From: Bugula neritina
Taxonomy: Eukaryota; Bryozoa; Gymnolaemata; Cheilostomatida; Bugulidae
Assembly (NCBI GenBank): GCA_964035545.1
Contig: OZ037765.1
Span: 26,610,504 to 26,674,503, forward strand
Reading direction: 5' to 3'
Length of the DNA stretch: 64,000 bases
Shown here: positions 25,201 to 47,600 of the stretch, one piece after another
Numbering within the stretch: the first letter of the stretch is position 1
Layout of the letters: the number at the start of each line of letters is the position of its first letter
Notes under the pieces: model-generated
What the model saw: the letters and a program-made list of their open reading frames with translations, nothing else
The model's database searches: none
What the model was told of the DNA's origin: nothing
Position numbers and translations under genes: made by a program

Positions 25201-28200
25201 ATGTTTTAGGTAATACAAATTAGAATGGAGAAAGATGACATGGAAAATTTTGTGTTCTGTCTAGCACAAAAAAAATCTGCTGTTAAATTGCATAAAGAGA
25301 TGGAAGATTTAGTATGTACATCATAGCCATGACGATTTATTCTATACTTTAAAAATACTTCAATTAGCATGTATACCAGTTGCTAGTAATTTTAATTTGA
25401 TGGCTCTGTAATACTTCAAAGTGTTTTTAATAACGAGTGTAAATAAGCTGGTAGAATCAACGATAACACATTATCTTATCTATTATTATAGGGTAGATAT
25501 ATAGAAAGTAAAAAGAAAGTGGAGGAGTATGGAATTTCAGATTCTTACCAGGTGCTTAGTGAGTTTGGTGAAGTTACCAAAACTTTTCTCTCCGATTCAA
25601 AGGTAAATGTCTTGTCAGTGTGGCATCACAGCATTTAGCGTAGGGCCACACGACGCGTTTTACATGTTCGTGACGCGCGAGAAAACCTGTACCCGTATAG
25701 ACCTGCCACACACAGTGCGTGTGTTGCGAGTGCAAAATTTTTTTAGCTAATGATGTTAGTGTTAAACTTTACTGCTCGCCTACAGACGTTAGTTTATAAA
25801 ACTACGTCATCGGCAAAGTGACTTTAGATATTATAAAAGCGGAAATGCAAATTATATAAAACTGTTTTAATTCAGTTCGCTAAAATGTGAATTGAAATAA
25901 AAAAAATGTGCTTGCTAAATGATAATGAGCCAATTAGATCAAACAAGCACGAGCTTGCCGCACTTCTCACTCAGCATGTTAGACACGTGAAAATCCGCAC
26001 GCAACGTCTTATTTTTGGGCTAAACGTGTGGCCCTACGCTTAGTCTAAATCTTCCGTTATGTTTGTCCGTATAATGTAATTTTATTTGTTGCTTTTCTAT
26101 TAGCACTGCAATTTCAATGAACATATTTCACAGGTGCTAGCATTTCTCCGGCATTATGAAGGAGTCTTAGAATTCATGCATTTCTCAGATCAATTTTCAG
26201 GCCCAAAGCCAATGGAGTAAGTTCTCAATACGATTATGTATTTACACAATCATGTTGTTTGGTTGCTAGGATAAAGTGACATTAGAAACCATGCAGTTTG
26301 TCCAACTTATTGGATTTGTAATCTTGCTGTTTAGGCATTATGCGCAATATGCTAGAGTTTTGTAATACTACATAATGCACAAGATATTTATAAATAGCAT
26401 TGCTTACACGCTATAAAGTTGAAATTAGCACAATTTTGTTACAGTCTATCCACTGATTATATAATGTCTACAATAATAAAACATGTAAAGTAGATGTAAA
26501 TATGGATGACGGGAAGTTATAGTCGGTATAAAGAAGAGGATTCTTTAGAATTCTAAATCTTTGCGTGCTAATTATTCTTGAACTGCTCTTTTATATAACA
26601 CAGGTTTTGATGCTATACTACTAACAATTTTCAATTTTATGTTTATATTTAGATATGATAGATTTATTAGGTAAGGTATTTGGTCTTGCCTCTTGTGCAG
26701 CGATTTTCACATTTCTCGCATGTCGTGCTCACTCCCAAATCTTTGTATCTTTTTAGTGAGAATGAACAAAAGAAACTGCCCGACACGTCCAAGGCTCTCA
26801 CTTTTTGTTTTAACTGTGAGTAGCAATGAGGATTTTTGAATATTTAGTTTATAGTTTGATGGTATGAAAGTACAGTTCAAATGTTTTAATTATTTGCAAT
26901 TGTAAATTTGTTAGAAAATGGTGAAATTAATTTCCTAACTCAGTTTTTTAAAGATATTTAAATGAATATAAAACTAAAATTGGCTCAGAACCACTTTCAT
27001 GCTGTTATTAGTTAAATTATTTATTAATAATGTATAGTAGTTTTAGATTTGCGTTTACGATAGTAGCTCCTTCGCCTTTGAATTGGGGTCTTATTTCAGT
27101 AACTTCATTATTATTATTATTTAAACTCTTCTAATTACAATTTTAGTCAAGAGTTGAAATGTGTTGCAATATATTATAAATTTGAGCACAAATATTTTGG
27201 AGTTGTTTCCTTTGTTGAGTTGGTAGTATTTTTTCATGTTAGGCAATGTTCATGTTGTGAGTTGCTTACCCATAGCCACTTGTAATATTGTTGTAGTGGG
27301 TAAAAAAGGCAACACCTCTAGTCAAGACCTTCCACCAACCACCGAGTGGACCAAGTTTGCTCTTTACTGCGCTGAAAAATGCAGGAAGTATCGTCTAAGC
27401 CGAGAGGTTCGTTGAAGTTTTACTGTGGATATCTATCTTACAGTGACATTGCTTTATTAGAGAGAGTGCTATGTTATGTAGATGTAAAGTTTTATATTTA
27501 GTCTGTAGCTTTATAAAAAACTTATTATTTGTATCATATTTGATTTCCTTATGATATGGTGTCACAAATGCCCCTTACTAACTTGTTTTCAAATTAGGGC
27601 AAGGCTAGGTCTGATAAGAACAGGCTAAAAATGCAAGAGGAATATGCAAAGCTGGCTCATCAACATCGAACAGAATTGGCCCAGCAGCGCCGCGAGGAAA
27701 AGCTGAAAGCTGAGACAGAACGTTATATGAATGAGGACGATCCTGTCAAAGCTAGAAAGCTGGAGGTATAATACTTGCATTTGAAAACAATTTCTCAACA
27801 TTTAGTCATTCAATTTTTGAATGCCTATTTTCTATTTAGGAGGTGTGTAAATGGTTGAACCATTTTACTCTTGAAGATATAAAATTAACGTTGTTATTAG
27901 CGTCGAGACCAACAATTTTTTTTTTATTTGGGTATTGGTGATAGTAAAACTAGAATATGAAATTTTGCATTTTCTAAACATCTTTTTGTTGAGCAAAACA
28001 CAATTCTCAGGGAGCGTTTGGCCAGGGAATTGCTCTATACTAGATTTTTGTTGCCTCACTGCATCAAGCAGTATTTAATTAGAAGAAAAAATACCACTGT
28101 TGAAATTTTATAGAGTGAAATTACTTGTAGCACGGTTTACCCCCTTGCTATGGATTTTAATTTTAGTGATTTCAATTTTAGGAAAAGCGGCAGAAAAAAG

Positions 28201-28253
28201 ACCAAGCTCGCAAACTTTCCAAAATGAAAGCTGTGAAGATAAAATCTTCTTAG
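22272..28253 (+). CDS. CCDC47: CCDC47 / calumin, PAT-complex subunit (12 exons)
   Basis: ER membrane protein. In animals CCDC47 pairs with Asterix in the PAT complex and sits at the multipass translocon, helping multi-pass proteins fold; it also has an acidic luminal Ca-binding region. Exons: 22272-22371, 23217-23335, 23685-23786, 23895-24069, 24316-24500, 25210-25311, 25492-25602, 26134-26216, 26757-26815, 27297-27406, 27598-27765, 28182-28253. Total 1386 nt, 461 aa (human 483). Seen: signal peptide (residues 1 to about 20), very acidic luminal segment (to about 107), one transmembrane segment (about 121-139), a cytosolic domain with WCSGRIGMEGML and FSDQFSGPK, and a basic coiled-coil tail ending in KAVKIKSS. 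Intron 3 is GC-AG. Intron 5 holds a 13-bp minisatellite and intron 7 a MITE. AATAAA lies at 28510. Confidence 0.95.
23787..23894 (+). other. GC-AG intron in CCDC47
   Basis: Between TTT GCA AAG and GTG CCA ATG the only junction that keeps the frame and the family alignment uses a GC donor (AAG|GCTAGC) and a normal AG acceptor (TTTTTAAG). A GT donor 8 nt upstream would throw the next exon out of frame. Confidence 0.65.
24509..24872. repeat. 13-bp minisatellite (TATGTATTACTCA)n
   Basis: Twenty-eight tandem copies, almost perfect (a few units read TACGCA). It starts 8 nt after the donor of CCDC47 exon 5. The period is not a multiple of three and the unit has no stop in any forward phase, so it creates long spurious open frames. 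Confidence 0.97.
25638..26039. mobile_element. MITE with TTA target duplication, 402 bp
   Basis: Lies in CCDC47 intron 7. Terminal inverted repeats GCGTAGGGCCACACG and its reverse complement bound the element. A 3-bp TTA flanks it on both sides (25635-25637 and 26040-26042). A three-base TTA/TAA target duplication is typical of PIF/Harbinger transposons, so it is probably a non-autonomous member. The subterminal regions are CG-rich against an AT-rich background. No open frame. Confidence 0.8.
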
Positions 28254-29755
28254 AGTTTCATATGATGCAGGACCACCTCATTTTCCAGTCAAATCATTGC
28301 CAAACCAGTTGAAATGTTTATAATACAACACATAATGTAGTGTAAATTAATTCATGATTTTTATCGTATTTACAGATCATTTTGTTTGTATAACTTTTAT
28401 CTTCCTAACAGTTATGATTAGCATAATGATTTTCAGCATTAATAAGGTTTTGTTAATATCAATTTTTCAATACTAAACTTTGCCAATATTTATCTTTTTA
28501 GTAGCAATGAATAAAACTGCAATGGCAAAAACTCCTAATAAATGGCACTTTAATTACGTAGTATACAGATACTGCTGAAATTCGCTTGATTTTGTTATGC
28601 ACATTGTGTTATGTTGGCATTTGGAAGTTTTACTGTATTTCAGTTTGAGTGTTGATGTATTGATACGAGTTGCTTGGCCTGGCAGCCAGGTAACTCCAGC
28701 TCTTGTGAATCTGTAGGGTAGCTGTCTGAAATTGTTCTATAAGCAGCTCTGAGTTGGGGGTGACTGAGTGCAGCAGTTTGGGTTCTCAAGTTTGGGGTTA
28801 TAAGGTCCCCAGCTTCAAAAATTGAGAATCCAAATTACTGTACTCATTAATTTACCCCTAACTTGGAGCTGCTTATGTCACCATCCAGTTGTCCAATGGT
28901 ATTCCCTAGTCTAGGACCCTGGGGTGAGCACTAACTAGCACACCATAACACATTCTTAATTTATCCATTCGTTCACTGTCTCTCTTTTGGTGTATACACT
29001 TTCTGTGCTTAATTTCTTGTACACACTCTATTTTATTTCTCTATATACATTTTGTATTCTATTGCATTCATGCACACCTCTCTATCACACACATACCCTC
29101 TTATATCATTATAATATATAATTATGGTACCTGCTACACCAACGCTATACTTGGTATGGCTGTACTGTAGAGCTAAATTTACTTAAATTAGGGTTGTGCT
29201 CTCTCTGCATAGCGTGGTGATTACTATTGACAAATATAAAAATATTTCAAAACTACGATATAACAATATTGTACAAACAAAAAACACCAGAAGCAATAAA
29301 CCAGTTCTTTGTTTCAAGACCATTTTATTCGATAATTCTTGGGTAGCAAGGACTGCTGACTGCAAATAAAACTGTTGATAGAACCCTCTAATATTCTTGG
29401 CCCATGACTATATTTTGTAGATTATAAGCATGACTCTTGGAAATATGTCGATCAATAGTATTTATAGTATTTTATATGATTTTTACTGCGACTGGATTCG
29501 CTGTACCGAATGCTGCACAAATTCTTAGTATTTCATTCTGAGTGAATTTTGCTGATCTGTCGAGACTTTACAATGGCCCCCTCATTTTATTAATATATAA
29601 TTTGTAGGTTACACATCCGTTTATGGTATGTTTGGAGAAATACACCACAAAATTTTAACGACAACGTTATGATCGAACTTTTAGCGTTCAAATTCAACTC
29701 GCTCTATTTTTACTCATGTTGTACTCGAGCTCATAAGATTAATTGACTTATTTTC
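28254..29755. other. Spacer CCDC47 to IRE1
   Basis: 1.5 kb with the CCDC47 3' end (AATAAA at 28510) and an inverted-repeat element at 28737-28876. Otherwise no gene is recognised. The IRE1 promoter must lie at its right end. Confidence 0.5.
28737..28876. mobile_element. Short inverted-repeat element (MITE-like), family 3, copy 2
   Basis: About 140 bp. Left end TATAAGCAGCTCTGAGTTGG and right end CTAACTTGGAGCTGCTTAT are near-complementary. It shares the GGGGGTGACTGAGTGCA and CCCCAGCTTC interior with the 21705-21851 copy. Both copies are preceded by GTTCTAT. Confidence 0.7.
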
Positions 29756-41117
<11,362 letters not shown>

Positions 41118-43113
41118 AAAAGTTGGTTAATTCTAGTATATTCTATAAATGTGCAAATGGTTTTAGTAAATCAGCAAGCTAGTAAGATGGGGCTGCTCAT
41201 CATTATGCTATATGTGATGATTTAAATATATATAAATATTTAAATATTATATATCTATATATATAATATATATCCAATTTATGTTTATTACAAATGAAGT
41301 CTTTTTCAGTTCAACTTGAGCACTTTCAATCAAGGCTCATTCTATCAGTTTGCTATAATTTCTTGTAATCTTTGGCATAAGACTAACAGTGGTTTACTGC
41401 TATTAAAATTGGAACTTTCTATTCTCATTATATTTAACTATTCAAAGACACCATATTTATGCTCCTTACTGTAAATACTTATAAGATCTTGTCCACTGTA
41501 TATAATTTCAAATATCTAGCATATAATCACTAAATGACTTATTTTAAGTATATCAATACACATATTATGCACTATTTTTAAATAAATGTATTATTTGTCA
41601 AAATTCATCACCTTGATCGACTCATCTTTGGTATTTATAACTCTCTATAGTCTTATCTTGTGTGAGTGTAAAGGCAAGTTCCCATAAGTTATGTTGAAAT
41701 TTCCTTTCTGCTATAGCTGAAATTATTGAAGGAACCACAGCTATTGAAGGAATCCTTTATAGCCAAGCTTACCCCAGGACTCTTAAATATTTTGTTGTCT
41801 TCTCTGCTTTTCATACACTTCAGCAAAAAGTTTTCTAGCCTCATGCTATTGAAAACTACACACTCGTCCAATGTGGTGCCCAATAATTATGAATTTAGCT
41901 CTGCAGACTCTGCTTGCAGTGTTTTATTATAATATTGCATGTACAGAGTTTCAAATCAATGACTTGGCATAATTCATCAGAGTTCAAATTAGTATGAACC
42001 TATTTGATAAACTATCCCTAATCTTGCTTATCTCACTTTGATTCTTGCTATACCATATATGAGCAATTTGACAAATCTGTGTGTATGCAGCTGCAGTTGT
42101 GCTAGCTAGCCACCATAAGGCTATATCTCAATTCCCCCCTAATCTTTTACAAAAATAAAGCACCTTATAAATTATAACTTTATAATACACTTGGAATATC
42201 AAAGCCACACCTTATATGAAATTTATAAGTAATTTAGAAAAAAGCTGAAAGTAGAGAACTTTATAAATAACTATCTCAAGTTGGAAGACTACTGAAATAA
42301 AAAGCATAACATTAAAAGCATGAATTTCACTGGAGATATCAACCCACTAGATTCTAGAAAATAAATCTACAAAAGCTTTCTTTATCATGTGCAACTTGTA
42401 GTATTTGTTGTCTACACTTGAATCGCCCAACGATAACTCTTCAGTATGTAGCTATTGGTTATTACAAAAGGTTAGAGTTCACGCTGGGTTATTTTAAGTT
42501 AAAATTAGAGTTATCTTTTTTATTAAAGGAGGTAACTCTATGGTCAAACGGATCGAAGGCGTGATCATAAGAAAATAAATTAGTTCCAATATCTTCATAC
42601 TTTTTCAATACAATATTACGAGGGTGTGTGTATCTCCTCATATAACCATGTCATTAGTTGCAGCTAAATATTATACTTAGGGCTTCTTAATACTGCCCGC
42701 CACTAAATCAAAATCGAAGGTATTTACTATTACTATTACTATATAAATCTGTTCACATTGTGATTGACCATTGAAATGGATAAGATATTTATTCCACATC
42801 AACGGTATTAACATGGTACTACTATTACTATTTCTACTTTGTTGATATCTGATAAATTAAATGACAACTCTATTGCTAATAGTTATACTTATAATATAAT
42901 AATAATAACTATAAGTATTAGTATAACTAATAACTATAAGTATAAGTATAACTATAAGTATTTGTAAAACGAATAAGTAATAACTCAACTCAAACTGAAA
43001 CTGCATGTTAATGTAAGATTAAGTCCAATGGCAATTGCCAATTGGGCATTGGCAATGGCAATACTAATACTATGCCAATAGTAATACTAATATTAATACA
43101 CTTGACTAATACT

Positions 43114-43156
43114 AGTGCTACCTACACTTACAGTAGTCTACTGTAAGTGTAGGTAG

Positions 43157-43160
<4 letters not shown>
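43114..43160. repeat. Perfect palindrome, 23-bp arms
   Basis: Two perfectly complementary 23-base arms (43114-43136 and 43138-43160) around a single T. It would form a hairpin or cruciform. It abuts the (TAC)n tract on its right. Confidence 0.95.
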
Positions 43161-43198
<38 letters not shown>

Positions 43199-43290
43199 GT
43201 CTACAGTACTAGAGTCTGTCTAGAGTACTACTAGTACTACTACTACTACTACTACTACTACTATTACTAGTACTACTGCTACTACTAACA
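43155..43290. repeat. (TAC)n/(TAG)n microsatellite
   Basis: Two runs of ACT/TAC triplets (about 43157-43198 and 43230-43275) separated by a short palindromic stretch rich in CTAGTACTAG. Confidence 0.95.
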
Positions 43291-44634
43291 GTAAATACTA
43301 AATCAGTAAATGTAATAATTATACTTATAGTTATAGTAATACTAGTAGTACTAGTAGTAGTAATAGTAATACTAACAGGTCTTGCTACTACTAAATAATC
43401 ACATAATACTAATAAGTAATTAGGCTACCGCTATGGTTATAAAATATATTAATATAATGTGTACTGTACAGCCATAAGCAAATTGACATTAATATTAACT
43501 TTAAATGGTAATCATCATTATATTTATAGTCACTAAAAGTTAGACTCAAATCTAATCACTGATGAGTAATGAGGCTCAATTTCATAGTTTAACTTCATGA
43601 TTATGTTATGTTTTACTTGCAGCATCAGTGAATATTAATATTGGCGATCATCCGACAAAGTCGCCTCAGAAGTTTTTCTCATTCAGCTTCTGGTTATTGG
43701 ACTTGAGCCTATGACTCTAACTGCCAAGTCACTATGACTGTGAGCTACTGCTATCAGGCTTAGCTAGTGAGCTATGAATCTGAGGAGTATCAGCTACTGC
43801 AAGGTTAAACTTATCTAAATTATAAAATGAAAAAAGTAAGTAGGTAAAGTCCTACATAAATATTTACTGATTCAGTTTTACTCTAACTTATAGGTTATAA
43901 GTGTGACTGTTGCATATTGATATTAGTAATACTATTACTGTATTAGTATTGTTATTACCATTAGACAAGTAGTGAAGGAATGGGCTAAGTAGAACTGTTA
44001 CTTCAATACTTGAGTTTATTCTTAGAATCACATTGTAAATTTTGTTTACGCTTGCTATTATCATTGATATAGTTATAATCAATATTATCGCTAGTGCATT
44101 TCAAATATCACCATTAAGAATTATAATGATAAAATCTAGGGCTAAATGATAGTCATAACCTTAAGCTAAGTCCATGGAAAAGCCAAAGGATATCTCATTA
44201 TTGTGATAATTTTGCAATTGTGAGTATCATGATAATAATAACAAGTCTATTAATTGTTGAGAGCTTGTATTAAATAACTGTTAAAATGTTTATTGAAGCT
44301 CTAAATTTGGTTGTAGTATGTACTTTAACACTGGTTGAATTTTTTCAAAGCACTGTATTTGTTCAAATACTAAAAAATTGAAGCTATTCATTGTTTTATG
44401 CTTTTCTATTTTAGACACACTCACACTAATGATCTAAATTCTGATCCTTATAATACTGGTGATTAATACAAGTTGTATGATGTTCAACCTACAAGACCTG
44501 AAGTAATTGACTAGATTCTATACTAAGGGTGAGGCAGAGTAACTGTCCCTAGACGCTGACAACACAAAAACTTTATCAAGACAGATATTATTCAAGTATA
44601 ATTTTAGTTCCTAATATAATTATTTCAAATCAAA

Positions 44635-47600
44635 ATGGCTTTTGCTGGAAAGTTTCCTAAAACAAGAAGACAGCATCAAGGGTCAAGCTGTTTTATTCCA
44701 AGATCAGCATCACAGGAATCTATAAATCACTGTGAAGATGCCAATAGAACTTCTGTAAATCAAAATGAGAGAGTGCCGTCAACTTCGGTAAGCAACACGT
44801 ATGTCAGCCGCGAGAATCACTCTGGATTCGGGTTGACTAGTGCTGGTGCTCCAACTACTCGTAACTTCTCTAAACTTGACTCTGGTGATGACATCAAGGC
44901 TGTACTAGTTAGTGTAGAACCAGTCTCCTTGGAGCAGTATAATCATTCAAAAGATGCAGGAGATGTTGGAGATGGTCAGAAACTGAAAGTAGCCAATGAC
45001 AGAGCGCAAGATTCAGTTGTCCCAGTCACACCGTCCAAAATTGAATTCTCCCGAGTAGATATATTTTTTATCTGTATATCTATAGTTTTATATGTAACTG
45101 ATATTGGGCTGGATTGCTCTGTTGCTTACAAACATTATCTTTTTTATGAACAGGAGCCCCTTTACTTCATATTCACTGTAGCATTTGTCCTAGTATCTGG
45201 GGTAGTGACCGCCGCATTCAATCTTGTGTGGTACTATGATGAATATCAAACAAAAAAGAAAACACCCCAAGATTTCCATTCGCGTAAAGGGGTGATATTG
45301 AGAGTCTTAGCTAATTTCCTTATGCTTGGACCTGTAGTGCGGTATATTGACACTATCCTATATGGGGTTAGAAGTCGTCAGAAAGGAATTTCTCCTGAAC
45401 GAAGGCAATATTTTCATGATCAGATGCAGTTTGAGCGTGTTGATGGGGCCATGCTCAGACTATTTGAAGCATTTCTAGAGTCTGCTCCCCAGTTTCTCTT
45501 GCAGGTGTACATTGTCCTAAGAAATGGATTAGATGGCGAGAAAGAGGGAAACTACTTTCTAGGTAACTTTTTTGCCTTGCAGACTTTATTTTTCGATTAG
45601 CACAGCCTATTAGTTTGATTTTGATTTTGTTGTTTGTTGCACAGTTCCTTATCATGCAACTTGCTAGGCTTTTCCAACGTTTTTAATTACACTTTAATGA
45701 ATTTCAGTGGCTGTTACCATTACATCGATAGCAAGTTCTATGATATCGCTGGCATGGAGTGTTGTCGCCTACCATAAGGCACTGCGAATGTCAAGACCAG
45801 ACTTGAAGAATATCGGACACATTGGACTAGCTTTTAGATTTACCTGGCGGCTGTTTGAAGTTTCTCCACGCATAATTATTTTTGCAATGTTCATGTTTGC
45901 ATATGGGGTTAGTATAGAATATGTAAGCTATATCAATCTAGATGTTATCTTTCTGTCAACGCTATTTAACACAACTTTAGTACTTTTCTATAACGTAAAT
46001 TAATTAAAATTACAGAGAAAATCTATTAATATTTGATATCTCAGAGACTCTAATCTATATTTACAAATATATGGTTCAAATCATTAAATTTGCAATAACA
46101 TTCTTATTTGCTAAACTCTAAGCTGGTAATAACTTTATTGATTTTTTATGGGAACATTGTCTATGTAAACAAACTAATACATGGCACTACTACGATGAAC
46201 TAGCAAATTAAGTTTTGCTACCATCAAATTATTTTTTTTAATTTCTGTGTTTTCACTACGCCATTAAACACAATAGACTACTCTGAATACACAGTGTGTA
46301 CAGTGTATTTTAGTACTATGTACTATGTTACTTGCAGTATTATATTGGCATATTTGTGGCTCTGCATTGGATTGTGATGACCGTCTGGCTAGCCAAGATG
46401 CAGACCAAGTTCTGTGAGAAACAGGGATGTGAGATGTTTTTTGTGGTCATAATGGCTCTCATCTGGAGCTTCTGCTTCTTCAATCTGAAGGTTGGTTTGC
46501 ATTTTATTCCCTGCAACTGTTACTCAATATAAATACAGTGCTCCCTCCATATCTCATGAAATTGCATAGGTCACGAGAAGGGCTTGGGCCCCGTGCTGTG
46601 GCTTATGTTTGTGTGTATGGGAGAAAGTGGCCGAATTTAACGGACCCGTGAGTTAAATCTCGTATTCTACTACGTCATGAATTAAGTTTTCGGGCTGCAG
46701 CTTTGTGAGATACAGAGGGAGCACTGTAATATGTTTTGAATGGTACTTATAACTTTATATTAAATGCTACTCACATACTAGCTGGAATATGCATGTAATT
46801 CCTGATAAGCATGCGAGTATGTAGGCGAGATAAGACTCAAACAGCTGACATGTTGACACTGTATCTCTATAACATGTCCGAACTTCAACTCAACACGCAC
46901 CTGTTATATGACTCATTGATAAGAAGCCTATGGTGGATCAAGCATCATTTCATACGTTAACTGCCATGTATTTGTTTCACTGTCAATTATTGCATACTGC
47001 TCTATGCTGTGTGTATTATAATCATAATACCCAAATACCACCTTATATATCGTGTTGCTGTATATATTTTATAACCATGTATACCCTTGTATATAATATA
47101 TAACTGCGTATTATATAGCCACATAACTGTGTATCATATAGCCACATAACTGAGTATCATATAGCCACATAACTGAGTATTATATATGTCTACATTTGTT
47201 GCTGCATGTTACTACACTGTGTTATAGGATGGCCGCACTAGGAAGACAATGCTCACTTACTATGTCATCTTCTACCTGGAGAATATCTTCCTCACTGTAA
47301 CATGGCATGTGAAGACAGCAGAGAGGGGCTACTGGTATCAATATATAATCATGGCTGTCGTACTCGGTGTGTATCTGTGGTTATTACCTTACTGTGCTAG
47401 TTGTGTGTATAATACTGACAGTGCGTTGAAACACTGTGTTCATGTCTGCTAGGCTCAGTGGATGTCTAATTTAGAGTTTAAATTCAATGCAACTGTTGAT
47501 AGTATTTCATGTTATATGTATCATATGCAAAGTACAGAGTTGCAAAATATTAACTGTGAACTTTTGTGTTGAATAGCATGTCTTATTATCACATCACTGT

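Larger units (their letters stand above)
41118..44634. other. Spacer IRE1 to XKR
   Basis: 3.5 kb without a recognisable gene. AATAAA at 41581 may end the IRE1 transcript. From about 42730 to 43400 it is dominated by trinucleotide-type repeats and palindromes. Open frames at 41689-41932 and 43888-44082 have no family similarity I can see. Confidence 0.5.
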
